NCBI GenBank assembly: GCA_013414795.1
Contig: CP058732.1
Location: 2,021,950 to 2,085,949 of the forward strand
Length of the DNA stretch: 64,000 nucleotides
Reading direction: 5' to 3'
Origin: Candidatus Kapaibacterium sp.
Lineage (GTDB): Bacteria; Bacteroidota; Ignavibacteria; Kapaibacteriales; UBA2268
The notes below the pieces were generated by a model. The model saw nothing but the letters and a program-made list of their open reading frames with translations. It was not told the DNA's origin and did no database searches. Made by a program: the position numbers and the translations under genes. Positions within the stretch are counted from its first letter, which is position 1, and each line of letters opens with the position of its first letter. Positions 17,500-26,506 of this stretch are shown here, in pieces.

Positions 17500-19707
17500 A
17501 TGAGTTTGCAAGAAAAAGAAAGGTTTCTGGTTACATCAGCATTGCCCTATGCTAACGGTTACATACATCTTGGGCACTGTGCTGGGGCATACCTTCCAGC
17601 AGATATTTACGTGCGTTTCCTTCGCTTGATGGGAAAACCAACACTTTGGATTTGCGGTTCAGACGAGCACGGTGTCGCTATAACAATTGCGGCAGAAAAA
17701 GAAGGAGTTTCTCCAAAAGAAATAATCGACAAGTACCATTTCGCAAATAAAGAAGCATTCGACAAATTTGGAATGAGTTTCGACATTTATAGTCGTACAT
17801 CTTTGCCAATACATCACGAAACTGCACGTGAATTCTTCAGAGACTTCCTCCAAAAAGGTTACTTAATCGAAAGAGAAGAAGAGCAATTCTTCGACCCAGT
17901 TGCAAATATGTTTTTACCCGATAGATATGTCGAAGGTGTTTGTCCAAATTGTGGATATAACCAAGCCCGAGGCGACCAATGTGATAATTGTGGCGCCTAT
18001 TACAACCAACTCGACTTGATTTCCCCAAAAAGTTTAATTTCTGGACAAAAACCCATCGTAAAGAAAACCACCCACTGGTTCTTCCGCTTCGATTTATTCC
18101 AAGAATTTATGGAAAATTACATTGAAAGCCACGCAAAGGATTGGAAGGAAAATGTCGTCCAACAAAGCCGAAGTTGGTTGAAACAAGGAATGAAAGAGCG
18201 GGCAATTACTCGCGACCTGTCTTGGGGTGTTTCAATTGAAGGGATTGAAGGAATCGACCCAGCCAAAGCAAAAGGCAAAGTTATGTACGTCTGGTTCGAG
18301 GCTGTCTTGGGCTATATTTCTGGAACGAAACACCTGGTCGAAGAATTGAGGAAGAAAAACAATTCTGTCGAATTCAGTTGGGAAGACTGGTGGAAAAACG
18401 AAAATACCCACTACATTGCATTCATTGGAAAAGATAATATTGTTTTCCACACATTGCTTTTCCCAACGATACTTTATGCCAGAAACGAAGGCTTTATTTT
18501 ACCCGAAAATGTACCAGCAAACGAATTTCTAAATCTCGAAGGTCAGAAATTCTCCAAGTCTCGAAATTGGACAATCGATTTGAAAGATTTTATTGAAGAA
18601 TTTCCAAATGCTTCCTCAATCGATGCTTTGCGTTATGCTCTTGCTTGTAACCTTCCCGAAACCAAAGACTCCGATTTCTCCTGGAAAGATTTCCAAACAA
18701 GAAATAATAGCGAACTTGCTTCGATTTTCGGAAATTTTGTAAATCGGACCATACAATTCTTGCATAAAAATTTTGGCGGCAAGGTTCCTACCCTATCCGA
18801 TAAATACAAAAATCTTAGAACCGAATGGGATTTGCTTGTCAGTCAACTTCTTAACGATGAAAATATTAGTAACAATGAGTTTCAATCTCTTGGACCAAAC
18901 GAAATCGAACTTGCTCGTGGTCTGGTCAAATCATTTCAAAACGCAACACATAATCTTTACAATTTTAAATTCCGTGATGCAGTTTTTGAAATTATGAATT
19001 CAGCAAGATTCGCAAATAAATATTTTAACGACGAGGAACCTTGGAAGACCTTAAAATCAAATCCAGAGCAGTGTGCAAAGACACTCTTTTTGTGTTCACA
19101 ACTCCTTTATTCCTTTGCAGTGTTTTTCTCCCCAATCATTCCATTTACAACTGAAAAATTGTTTGAATCTCTTGGAAAAACACCAACTGTCGGACAACCC
19201 AATTACGGAACATCGCAAGAGAACACTTGGGAACGAATTTTGAAACTAAATCTCGACGAAGGAGATGAAATAAAAAATCCAAATATACTTTTCCCAAATA
19301 TTGACGATAAAATTATTCAGAAACAAATAGATAAGTTAGGAAAAAGCCCCGAAGACCTTTGGAAAGAAAAGTCGAAGGACAGAATTAAATATGAAGATTT
19401 TTCAAAAGTCCAATTGAGAACTGCGAAAATTACTCACGCTGAACGAGTGAAAAAATCGAAAAAATTAATCAAATTGCAAATCGATTTAGGCAACGAAACT
19501 CGACAAATAGTCGCAGGGATTGGTGAACATTACAGCCCAGAAGAATTACTCGGCAAAACAATTGTCGTAGTTGTAAACCTTGAACCAGCAAAGTTAATGG
19601 GAGTTGAATCCGACGGAATGCTTTTGGCAGCAAGCACTCAAGATGGCTCGAAATTAACACTTATCACAACTTTAACCGAAATTGAGCCAGGGTCAGTAGT
19701 TAAATAG
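17500..19707 (+). CDS. metG: Methionyl-tRNA synthetase with C-terminal tRNA-binding domain
   Basis: 735 residues from the ATG at 17500; the in-frame start at 17458 would overlap the promoter. Charges tRNA-Met. Class I signatures are HLGH at residues 23-26 and KFSKS (KMSKS loop) in the middle. The zinc knuckle has CPNCG and CDNCG. The C-terminal 110 residues form an EMAPII/Trbp111-like domain (AGIGEHYSPEELLGK, VVNLEPAKLMGVESDGMLLAA) that aids dimerisation and tRNA binding. The stop codon directly abuts the stop of the gene on the opposite strand, with no base between. Confidence 0.97.
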   Translation: MSLQEKERFLVTSALPYANGYIHLGHCAGAYLPADIYVRFLRLMGKPTLWICGSDEHGVAITIAAEKEGVSPKEIIDKYHFANKEAFDKFGMSFDIYSRTSLPIHHETAREFFRDFLQKGYLIEREEEQFFDPVANMFLPDRYVEGVCPNCGYNQARGDQCDNCGAYYNQLDLISPKSLISGQKPIVKKTTHWFFRFDLFQEFMENYIESHAKDWKENVVQQSRSWLKQGMKERAITRDLSWGVSIEGIEGIDPAKAKGKVMYVWFEAVLGYISGTKHLVEELRKKNNSVEFSWEDWWKNENTHYIAFIGKDNIVFHTLLFPTILYARNEGFILPENVPANEFLNLEGQKFSKSRNWTIDLKDFIEEFPNASSIDALRYALACNLPETKDSDFSWKDFQTRNNSELASIFGNFVNRTIQFLHKNFGGKVPTLSDKYKNLRTEWDLLVSQLLNDENISNNEFQSLGPNEIELARGLVKSFQNATHNLYNFKFRDAVFEIMNSARFANKYFNDEEPWKTLKSNPEQCAKTLFLCSQLLYSFAVFFSPIIPFTTEKLFESLGKTPTVGQPNYGTSQENTWERILKLNLDEGDEIKNPNILFPNIDDKIIQKQIDKLGKSPEDLWKEKSKDRIKYEDFSKVQLRTAKITHAERVKKSKKLIKLQIDLGNETRQIVAGIGEHYSPEELLGKTIVVVVNLEPAKLMGVESDGMLLAASTQDGSKLTLITTLTEIEPGSVVK

Positions 19708-21960
19708 TTAATACTTTTTGTCTAATTTGTTTTCAAGAACATATTGAACAATTTGAATTGCACCTTCCTTGGTGTAGTTGAACTTTTTCGTTAAGTTTTT
19801 AAGCAAAAAGTCAACGGTTCGTTGAATTTTTTCGTCGTATTTTTCCAACCCACCATCGTATTCTGCCAGGGCACTTTTGAAATTGATGTTTTCTGAAAAT
19901 GGTGCAAGTGCATTTTCTTTTAGAATCTTTGTAAACCTTGTATACAAGTTCTTAAATTGTTCCGTTTGCTTAATATCCTTCCCAAAAACATTAATTTCTT
20001 GAGAAAGTGTGGTATTAACATAAATCTGTTGGTTCTCTTTTCTGAATCTTTTCATTTCAAAAGGAGAGGCATTTGCACCAAGAATGGATTTTTCAAAGTT
20101 ACGGAAAAACTCTTCCGTAACCTCCAACTCTTCGTTAGTGAAGGGACAAATAATTTTTTCACCAATATCGAAATTTATAGCGTAAAGATAATTTGCAATC
20201 TGTGATTCAATTTCTTCTTGATTGAAAAAGTAAATCGATTCCTTTACTTCTTGGGTAACAGTGTAATCGTAATCATTCGCAAGTGCAACAATAACATTTG
20301 GCGGAATTTGCTTTATTTCTGCCACATCTGAATTAATAAAATAATTCAGTACTTTATCAATAGAAACGATTTGACTTTTATCAAAAAACTTCTCCAAAAA
20401 ATCAGAGAACAATTGCAATGATTGTCGACCTGAAATCCCTTTAAAACCGTCACTTTCGGATTCTTTGTAAATCTCTTTGAATAGTTCCTCATCAATTTTT
20501 TTTGAATCTTTGTCATCGAGCCAAGAAGGAATTTCGTTTGCGTAGGCAAATATTTTTAGAACTATATAATCCTTGTCGAGAAATTTTTCATATTTCATTG
20601 GGTCTGGAATCCATTTTTTCAAAGCAGAAGAATTCTTTTCCAAGCGAGTTGCAACAACAATTTTAGCAAAAACTTCAAGAGTGTGCGGAAGAAATCGTTT
20701 TAAAACATCTTCCCCAAACTTGCTCTTGTAAATTGCAATTTCCGTTCTGAAATCTAATACATAAGGTATTCGAACATAGATTATCCTATCTTTCAAAGAA
20801 GGAACGTCTTCGAATTGCTTTTTATCTTCGGGATTGACCAAACCAACAAACATAGACTTTATGCGTTCTTCGATTGTCCCAACCTTGTGTACACCATCGC
20901 TAATAATTCCGTGCAATCTATACAAACGCTGTAAATTTTTTTCCTTTATGTCCATAAGCGCATAAATTCCATTGTTCGTCAGAGCAAGGTCGGAGAAAAT
21001 AAACTCTATATTATCTGTTCGCAACAATTTTCGTAAGTATTCGTGGACAAAGGCATTCATTTGTGGCTCTTGGTAAATTGGGTCGCTGGGATTGTAAACA
21101 CTAACTCCAACGCCAAACAAACGGCGAAAAACTGCACGCCTTGCATAAATCATTCGGAATACTTTATAATCATCTTTTAAACGGTCGAGCAATACATCAT
21201 ACAGGGATAAACAAATGTTGCAAGGATTTTCCTTAAAAATCCATTCATATTCAGTATCTTCGAAAAGTTTCCTCTTGAATTTCTTGTCTGGAATTAATCT
21301 ATCCAGGAAATCATACCGCAAAGGCTTTGGGATTTGCAAAATTGGATGGTCGTGTCTTGGACAAGAAAAATCGATTGATTGTCTTGTTTTTACATCTTCT
21401 TTAAAATTTGGTACATTTTCTCCATATTCGAAACTACCATTTAAAGACAGATTATCCAACCCTTCCTTGCCCATTACTTCAAGTATATCTTTAATATTAA
21501 TTCGCCAATAAGTTTTGAACAAAGCCCCTTCGCTACTACGTGCATACTCTTCAATTTTGCTTATAAGATTATTCAAAAATGTCGATTTTCCACTTCCTGG
21601 TGGACCTTCGAATAAAATCAAATGGTTCTGCAAAGTTCTTTTCTTGAAAGATTTGACCAAATCCACAAAACGTTCCGCAAAGACGGGGTCGCTAAAAAAT
21701 GGATTTTCACAGCCATCAACCAACAAACCATCAATATCCAACTCTTCGAAAATTATGTTTTCTGCTCTTTTTCCTTTGAAATTGCGTTTCTTGACATAAA
21801 AAAATACCATATCATAAAAAAATTGGAATATGTCACGCAAATAGAAACTTGGATTGTTCTGAATTAACGTAACGAAATCATCGAATGCGATTGGTTCTCG
21901 TGAGACTTTTCTTTCTGTCTTGTTTAAAGTTTTAAAAAATAATTCTACAAAACTTTCCAT
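19708..21960 (-). CDS. PrkA-like AAA+ protein (YeaG family)
   Basis: 750 residues. Walker A GPPGSGKST is at 119-127 in an AAA+ ATPase domain; SDGVHKVGTIEERIKSMFVGLVNPEDKKQF is split over a conserved region typical of PrkA/YeaG proteins, which pair an AAA+ module with a C-terminal kinase-like helical part. E. coli YeaG is 644 residues, so this one is longer. PrkA relatives are usually followed by yeaH and spoVR; neither is here, so it is an orphan. It is divergent from cydA (99-bp gap). In other bacteria the family responds to starvation or stress; the role here is unknown. Confidence 0.8.
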   Translation of the reverse strand: MESFVELFFKTLNKTERKVSREPIAFDDFVTLIQNNPSFYLRDIFQFFYDMVFFYVKKRNFKGKRAENIIFEELDIDGLLVDGCENPFFSDPVFAERFVDLVKSFKKRTLQNHLILFEGPPGSGKSTFLNNLISKIEEYARSSEGALFKTYWRINIKDILEVMGKEGLDNLSLNGSFEYGENVPNFKEDVKTRQSIDFSCPRHDHPILQIPKPLRYDFLDRLIPDKKFKRKLFEDTEYEWIFKENPCNICLSLYDVLLDRLKDDYKVFRMIYARRAVFRRLFGVGVSVYNPSDPIYQEPQMNAFVHEYLRKLLRTDNIEFIFSDLALTNNGIYALMDIKEKNLQRLYRLHGIISDGVHKVGTIEERIKSMFVGLVNPEDKKQFEDVPSLKDRIIYVRIPYVLDFRTEIAIYKSKFGEDVLKRFLPHTLEVFAKIVVATRLEKNSSALKKWIPDPMKYEKFLDKDYIVLKIFAYANEIPSWLDDKDSKKIDEELFKEIYKESESDGFKGISGRQSLQLFSDFLEKFFDKSQIVSIDKVLNYFINSDVAEIKQIPPNVIVALANDYDYTVTQEVKESIYFFNQEEIESQIANYLYAINFDIGEKIICPFTNEELEVTEEFFRNFEKSILGANASPFEMKRFRKENQQIYVNTTLSQEINVFGKDIKQTEQFKNLYTRFTKILKENALAPFSENINFKSALAEYDGGLEKYDEKIQRTVDFLLKNLTKKFNYTKEGAIQIVQYVLENKLDKKY

Positions 21961-22059
21961 TGTTTTCTTTATATTAACAAATTACAAATTGTAAAATTTT
22001 TTTTAGTTAACAAAAAAATATTAAATTGCTATATGGTAATGTTATTTTAAGGAGAAAGT

Positions 22060-23445
22060 ATGGGAGAGGTTGAACTTCTTTCGCGCCTTCAATTTGCTAT
22101 TACCGCGGCTTTCCATTTTATTTACCCACCTATGAGTATTGGTTTGGGTATTGCTTTAATCATTATGGAAGGAATGTATTTGAAAACCAAAGACAAAAAA
22201 TGGGAAGACCTTACTCGCTTCTGGGTAAAAATATTTGGAATCATCTTCGCAATGGGAGTTGCCTCGGGTATAGTTATGGAGTTCCAGTTTGGAACAAATT
22301 GGGCGACCTACTCTCGTTTCGTTGGGGACGTTTTTGGTAGCGCCCTCGCCGCAGAAGGAATTTTTGCTTTCTTCCTCGAATCTGGCTTCCTTGCAATTCT
22401 TCTTTTTGGTTGGAACAAAGTCAAACCCACTACCCATTTCATTTCCACTATTTTGGTGGCTTTCGGTGCCCATTTGAGCGCAGTTTGGATACTTGTTGCA
22501 AATTCCTGGCAGCAAACCCCAGCGGGACATCACATTGTTACCCGACAAGTCGGAGACACAATTGTCGCACGCGCCGAAATTGTCGACTTTTGGCAAGTTG
22601 TGTTTAATCCTTCCACAATCGACAGACTTACTCATACTATTATAGGTGCCTGGCTGACGGGCGCATTCCTTGTTTTAAGCATATCTGCCTATTACATCCT
22701 AAAAAACCGGCACCTGGAACATTCCAAATCAGCAATTAAAATTGGTTTGATAATTGCAGTAATTGCCTCTTTTCTACAATTAATAACTGGACATTCCAGC
22801 GCTGTCGGAGTTTCAAAAAATCAACCTGCAAAACTGGCAGCCGCCGAGGGATTGTTCGAAACTCAAACCAATGCACCCTTGCACATTTTTGGTTGGGTCG
22901 ACGAAAAAGAACAAAAAGTAAAATATGGTATAGCAATTCCGGGACTACTAAGTTGGCTCGTACATTTCGATGCTTCAAAACCTGTTACTGGACTGGATAA
23001 ATTCGCACCCGAAGATCGACCACCAGTAAATATTGTATTCCAATCTTTCCACATTATGATTGCAATTGGAATGTTGTTTATTCTTATGTCCATTGTTGGC
23101 ATTATCCTCTGGGCAACAAATAAATTGTGGACTGCCCGTTGGTTCCTTTGGATTTTAGTTTTCAGTGTTCTTCTTCCTCATATTGCAAATCAAACTGGCT
23201 GGATTACAGCCGAAGTCGGTCGACAACCGTGGATTGTTTACGGACTTTTGAGGACTTCCGATGCCATTTCAAAAACTTTGACACCGGGTAGCGTTTGGTT
23301 CTCACTTATCCTGTTTACTTTGATTTATCTTCTCATCTTTGTTCTGTTTTTGTTCTTGCTTGATAGAAAAATTAAGCAAGGCATTGTTGACCACTCAACA
23401 GATGGTATTTATGCAAAACAAAAAATTGTTGTCGAAAAAAATTGA
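22060..23445 (+). CDS. cydA: Cytochrome bd oxidase subunit I
   Basis: 461 residues, a short-Q-loop type CydA. This inner-membrane subunit oxidises quinol and carries haems b558, b595 and d. His19 (haem b595/d ligand), Glu99 and Glu107 (proton path) are at their family positions; the [13 protein letters not shown] motif near the C-terminus is diagnostic. Eight or nine membrane segments are visible. Together with Complex I upstream in the window it points to aerobic or microaerobic respiration. A GGAG site precedes the ATG; cydB follows after 12 bases. Confidence 0.96.
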   Translation: MGEVELLSRLQFAITAAFHFIYPPMSIGLGIALIIMEGMYLKTKDKKWEDLTRFWVKIFGIIFAMGVASGIVMEFQFGTNWATYSRFVGDVFGSALAAEGIFAFFLESGFLAILLFGWNKVKPTTHFISTILVAFGAHLSAVWILVANSWQQTPAGHHIVTRQVGDTIVARAEIVDFWQVVFNPSTIDRLTHTIIGAWLTGAFLVLSISAYYILKNRHLEHSKSAIKIGLIIAVIASFLQLITGHSSAVGVSKNQPAKLAAAEGLFETQTNAPLHIFGWVDEKEQKVKYGIAIPGLLSWLVHFDASKPVTGLDKFAPEDRPPVNIVFQSFHIMIAIGMLFILMSIVGIILWATNKLWTARWFLWILVFSVLLPHIANQTGWITAEVGRQPWIVYGLLRTSDAISKTLTPGSVWFSLILFTLIYLLIFVLFLFLLDRKIKQGIVDHSTDGIYAKQKIVVEKN

Positions 23446-23457
23446 TTGGAGGGGACA

Positions 23458-24474
23458 ATGGATTTAAACACAATTTGGTTCATACTCATTGGGGTTCTAT
23501 TTGCTGGTTATGCAATTCTTGATGGTTTCGACCTTGGTGTCGGTATGCTTCACCTTCTCGTCAAAAACGATTTACATCGAAGAATCTTTCTAAACGCTAT
23601 CGGTCCAGTTTGGGATGGTAACGAAGTATGGCTAATAACTGGTGGCGGAGCACTATTTGCAGCATTCCCCGAAGTCTATGCAACCGTTTTTTCAGGCTTC
23701 TACATTGCTCTATTCCTTCTCCTGGTGGTATTGGTCTTCCGCGCAGTTGCAATCGAGTTCCGAAGCAAACGGGAAAGCACAAGATGGCGACAAAATTGGG
23801 ATACTGCCTTCTCGGTAGCAAGTTATCTAATTGCATTCCTGCTTGGTGTTGCAATGGGGAACATCATTGTTGGGGTTCCATTGAACAAATTCCACGAATT
23901 TGTTGGTAACTTTTGGACTTTGATTTCGCCGTACACTGTTCTAACTGGTATTACTACTGTCGCTCTATTTATGATGCACGGAGCGATATACCTCGTCTTG
24001 AAAACCGAAGGAGAACTACAAACAATTGTCAAAAGATGGGTGAACAACACAATTATTTTCTTTGTTATTTGCTATGTATCCACAACAATGATAACCCTGG
24101 TCTATGTTCCCCATATGACCCAACACTTCAAAGATTTTCCAATTTTGTTTATTGTTCCCCTTTTGAATATGCTCGCAATTGCAAATATCCCAAGAGAAAT
24201 CTACCATCAACGTTATGGTTGGGCTTTCATTTCTTCCTGCGCCAGCATCGCTGCACTCTTGGCTTTGTTTGCAATCGGCATTTTCCCAAACCTGGTTCCG
24301 TCTAACCCAAATCCAGAGTATAGTTTAACAATTTACAACGCTGCCTCTTCGCAAAAAACTTTAACAATTATGCTCATTATTGCGATTATTGGTGTTCCTT
24401 TTGTGCTTGCCTATACGACAGCAATTTATTGGACATTCCGCGGCAAAGTTAAAATGGAAGATTTGAATTATTAA
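23458..24474 (+). CDS. cydB: Cytochrome bd oxidase subunit II
   Basis: 338 residues from the ATG at 23458, chosen over an in-frame TTG at 23446 because GGAGGGG lies right before it. Membrane subunit with about eight helices; family motifs are YAILDGFDLGVGML, GPVWDGNEVWLI and FRAVAIEFR. Partner of CydA. I see no separate cydX-like small gene after it. A terminator follows. Confidence 0.95.
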   Translation: MDLNTIWFILIGVLFAGYAILDGFDLGVGMLHLLVKNDLHRRIFLNAIGPVWDGNEVWLITGGGALFAAFPEVYATVFSGFYIALFLLLVVLVFRAVAIEFRSKRESTRWRQNWDTAFSVASYLIAFLLGVAMGNIIVGVPLNKFHEFVGNFWTLISPYTVLTGITTVALFMMHGAIYLVLKTEGELQTIVKRWVNNTIIFFVICYVSTTMITLVYVPHMTQHFKDFPILFIVPLLNMLAIANIPREIYHQRYGWAFISSCASIAALLALFAIGIFPNLVPSNPNPEYSLTIYNAASSQKTLTIMLIIAIIGVPFVLAYTTAIYWTFRGKVKMEDLNY

Positions 24475-24500
24475 TCTAAATTCTCGAGTTAAATATACAA

Positions 24501-24532
24501 CCCCTCCCAATTCGAGGGGTTTATTGTTTTTT
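24501..24532 (+). terminator. Intrinsic terminator after cydAB
   Basis: CCCCTC at 24501-24506 pairs with GAGGGG at 24514-24519, followed by TTTATTGTTTTTT. Confidence 0.85.
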
Positions 24533-24682
24533 AATTATCAGAATCAACTAAAATATTTTTTTCAATATTCTACTTACTTAATCAACAAAAACCTTTTTTA
24601 AATAATGTTTTTAAAATTAAATATTTCGTCTAAAAAATTTGGAAAAAAATTTGTAATTTTGACTAAACATTTCTGAATTGAA

Positions 24683-24838
24683 ATGAAGGACTTGGATACA
24701 AATAATTATTTTGCACCCGAGTTAAAAGAACTCCAAGATGTAATTTTGCATAAAATAAATAAATATAAAATAAAGAGGTATTTAAATAGGAATAAAAAGC
24801 TTGTCCAGAAATCAAGTAATTGCAGGAGCCCTCCTTAG
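24683..24838 (+). CDS. Possible 51-residue small protein in a 390-bp intergenic region
   Basis: Between the cydAB terminator and the gene at 24926 the DNA is very AT-rich. The only frame worth noting starts with the ATG at 24683 and ends with TAG at 24836-24838. The product starts MKDLDTNNYFAPELKELQ, is rich in Lys and Asn and probably helical, with no signal peptide. TAATTTTG at 24654-24661 fits the Bacteroidetes -7 box, but no -33 element sits at the right distance and there is no Shine-Dalgarno. Could be real, a remnant or chance. Confidence 0.3.
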   Translation: MKDLDTNNYFAPELKELQDVILHKINKYKIKRYLNRNKKLVQKSSNCRSPP

Positions 24839-24925
24839 CAATCGAACTTTTGTAAACGCAATGTAAAGACTATTTCAAAGAAAAATTCTTTTAAAAAAAT
24901 TTATTAACAATAATTGGAGGTCAAA

Positions 24926-26404
24926 ATGAAAAATTGTATTAAAATTTCAATAATTTTATTACTAATCTTATTTACAAAAAATGAAATGTACCCCTGCAAT
25001 GGGCAATGCAGTGGCGATTGGAATTATTCAACCACACCACTTGCAGCAGATACAAATGGTTGCTCAATTTTAGTTCATTACAAATGGAGAGAATGCCAGG
25101 TAGGAGGTCAAACCATTCGGGAGGTTGAAATAACCCAAATAGAGAAAATTGTTGGAGGTAATTGTGACAACACAGATATTAGTGCTTTGGTATCAATTGC
25201 AGCAAAAGCCGTATTGTTCTATTCAAGTGGAATATTTATGATTAATAACCCGACTATTCCATATCAAATTTATTTGTACATTCCGAGTTGTTGGCGGGAA
25301 GCGGGCGGTGGACTCTATGGTTTAACAAGTTGTAACGAGTATATTTGCTGTACAATAATAGCAAAAATGCAAACTGTTAATGGATGGCCCCAAGTTGTGG
25401 AGCCTACAATACAAGTTCCCCCAAACCAAACAAATTGCAACGGTATCGTTGGACAAACTTGCCAATATATCTGCGATGACTTTAACATACCAATTAACAC
25501 CCCCCTTTTCCCTTGGCATTTCGATTACACTTGGCTTTGTCCAGAGGGTTGCGATTCACTTTATCTAAGAAGTACATATTTTGATCTATTTTCAAATCAT
25601 GTATTTGTCTCCTATGCCGTCCGAACTGGAAATTGTACTGAGAATGTGGTTTGTAATGGCCAATCACGGCAATTCACTCATAAACATGAAGTACTTAATC
25701 TCCAAGTTGTCCACCTAAATACCATACCTTATTCGACCTACGAATATGTATTTCAAGGCTTGAAAAAAAGTATAAGTGATTATTTAGCAACCCTCCAAAA
25801 CATCGATAGGCATTATGTAAAAGTCTTGGTACGACCCTGTTGGAAACCTTTTACCCCAAACAGCTACTACACATATCCTTGTACCTCATACGCTTGTTGT
25901 TATAGGCATTTTAAGTTCGTTAAAAGTATTGATGGTTGGAAAAAAGATCCTAACACTAATTGTCCCGCAATAATTTACGAACCTGATAGCTGCAATAAAC
26001 AATATTGTGAATATGGATGCGTGTGGTTATATAACTGTCCCGACGAGGATAACCCTTGGAGTTTTTGTGATATGCTAAATGATAATTGGGATGGTATTTT
26101 TAGGCTTCCCGATTTTGATTTGGAAGAGGAAAAGGCAATGATACCAACTGAATTCGAAGTACAAAAAGAAACCCTTACAGATAATTTATCTTTTATCATA
26201 CAAAGTAATTCGAGCGAAAATGTAGTTTTTCAACTCTTCGACCTAATGGGGAACTTAATCGTTTCCAAAGAGATTAAATTAAAGGTTGGAGAAAATTCTA
26301 TTCAACTCGGCGAAAATATAATTCTTAATGAAGGAATGTATTTTTACAATTTTACTAATGGAAAATCGATTAACTATTTCGGAAGGTTTTTGTATATTAA
26401 GTAA
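24926..26404 (+). CDS. Secreted Cys-rich two-repeat protein with T9SS-type C-terminal domain
   Basis: 492 residues from the ATG at 24926, which has GGAGG before it (an in-frame TTG at 24914 overlaps that site). Signal peptide 1 to about 23. The body has two similar Cys-rich modules, about 46-183 and 237-371. Each shows an early Cys pair, a long helix, a strand ending in CW (122-123; 305-306), a motif C..Y.CC (136-142; 319-325), an NGW or DGW turn (152-154; 336-338) and a closing Cys group. The 5080-5712 protein resembles one such module. The last 80 residues (about 412-492, NEGMYFYNFTNGKS) look like a T9SS type A sorting domain. Probably cell-surface; ligand unknown. A terminator-like hairpin follows. 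Confidence 0.75.
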   Translation: MKNCIKISIILLLILFTKNEMYPCNGQCSGDWNYSTTPLAADTNGCSILVHYKWRECQVGGQTIREVEITQIEKIVGGNCDNTDISALVSIAAKAVLFYSSGIFMINNPTIPYQIYLYIPSCWREAGGGLYGLTSCNEYICCTIIAKMQTVNGWPQVVEPTIQVPPNQTNCNGIVGQTCQYICDDFNIPINTPLFPWHFDYTWLCPEGCDSLYLRSTYFDLFSNHVFVSYAVRTGNCTENVVCNGQSRQFTHKHEVLNLQVVHLNTIPYSTYEYVFQGLKKSISDYLATLQNIDRHYVKVLVRPCWKPFTPNSYYTYPCTSYACCYRHFKFVKSIDGWKKDPNTNCPAIIYEPDSCNKQYCEYGCVWLYNCPDEDNPWSFCDMLNDNWDGIFRLPDFDLEEEKAMIPTEFEVQKETLTDNLSFIIQSNSSENVVFQLFDLMGNLIVSKEIKLKVGENSIQLGENIILNEGMYFYNFTNGKSINYFGRFLYIK

Positions 26405-26411
26405 TGAACAG

Positions 26412-26474
26412 GGGGAGAGGAGATTATGCCAAAGATAATCGTAGAGAAACTTTTCCCTCTCCCCATATTTTTTT
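26412..26474 (+). terminator. Large terminator-like hairpin between two secreted-protein genes
   Basis: Nine-base perfect stem GGGGAGAGG (26412-26420) with CCTCTCCCC (26456-26464). The loop holds a second stem GATTAT/ATAATC (26422-26427, 26435-26440). A T7 run begins at 26468. It separates the Cys-rich gene from the repeat-protein gene, which may need its own promoter or read-through. Confidence 0.7.
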
Positions 26475-26506
26475 GTTCTTTGTGTAATTATTCCAAAGGT
26501 GGAAAT

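Noticed and set aside
22156-22635. 159-codon minus-strand frame opposite cydA
   Set aside because: Overlaps conserved cydA codons entirely; shadow frame.
24823-24838. Small AGGAG/CTCCT hairpin at the end of the 51-codon frame
   Set aside because: Five-base stem with a two-base loop and no T-run; too weak for a terminator.
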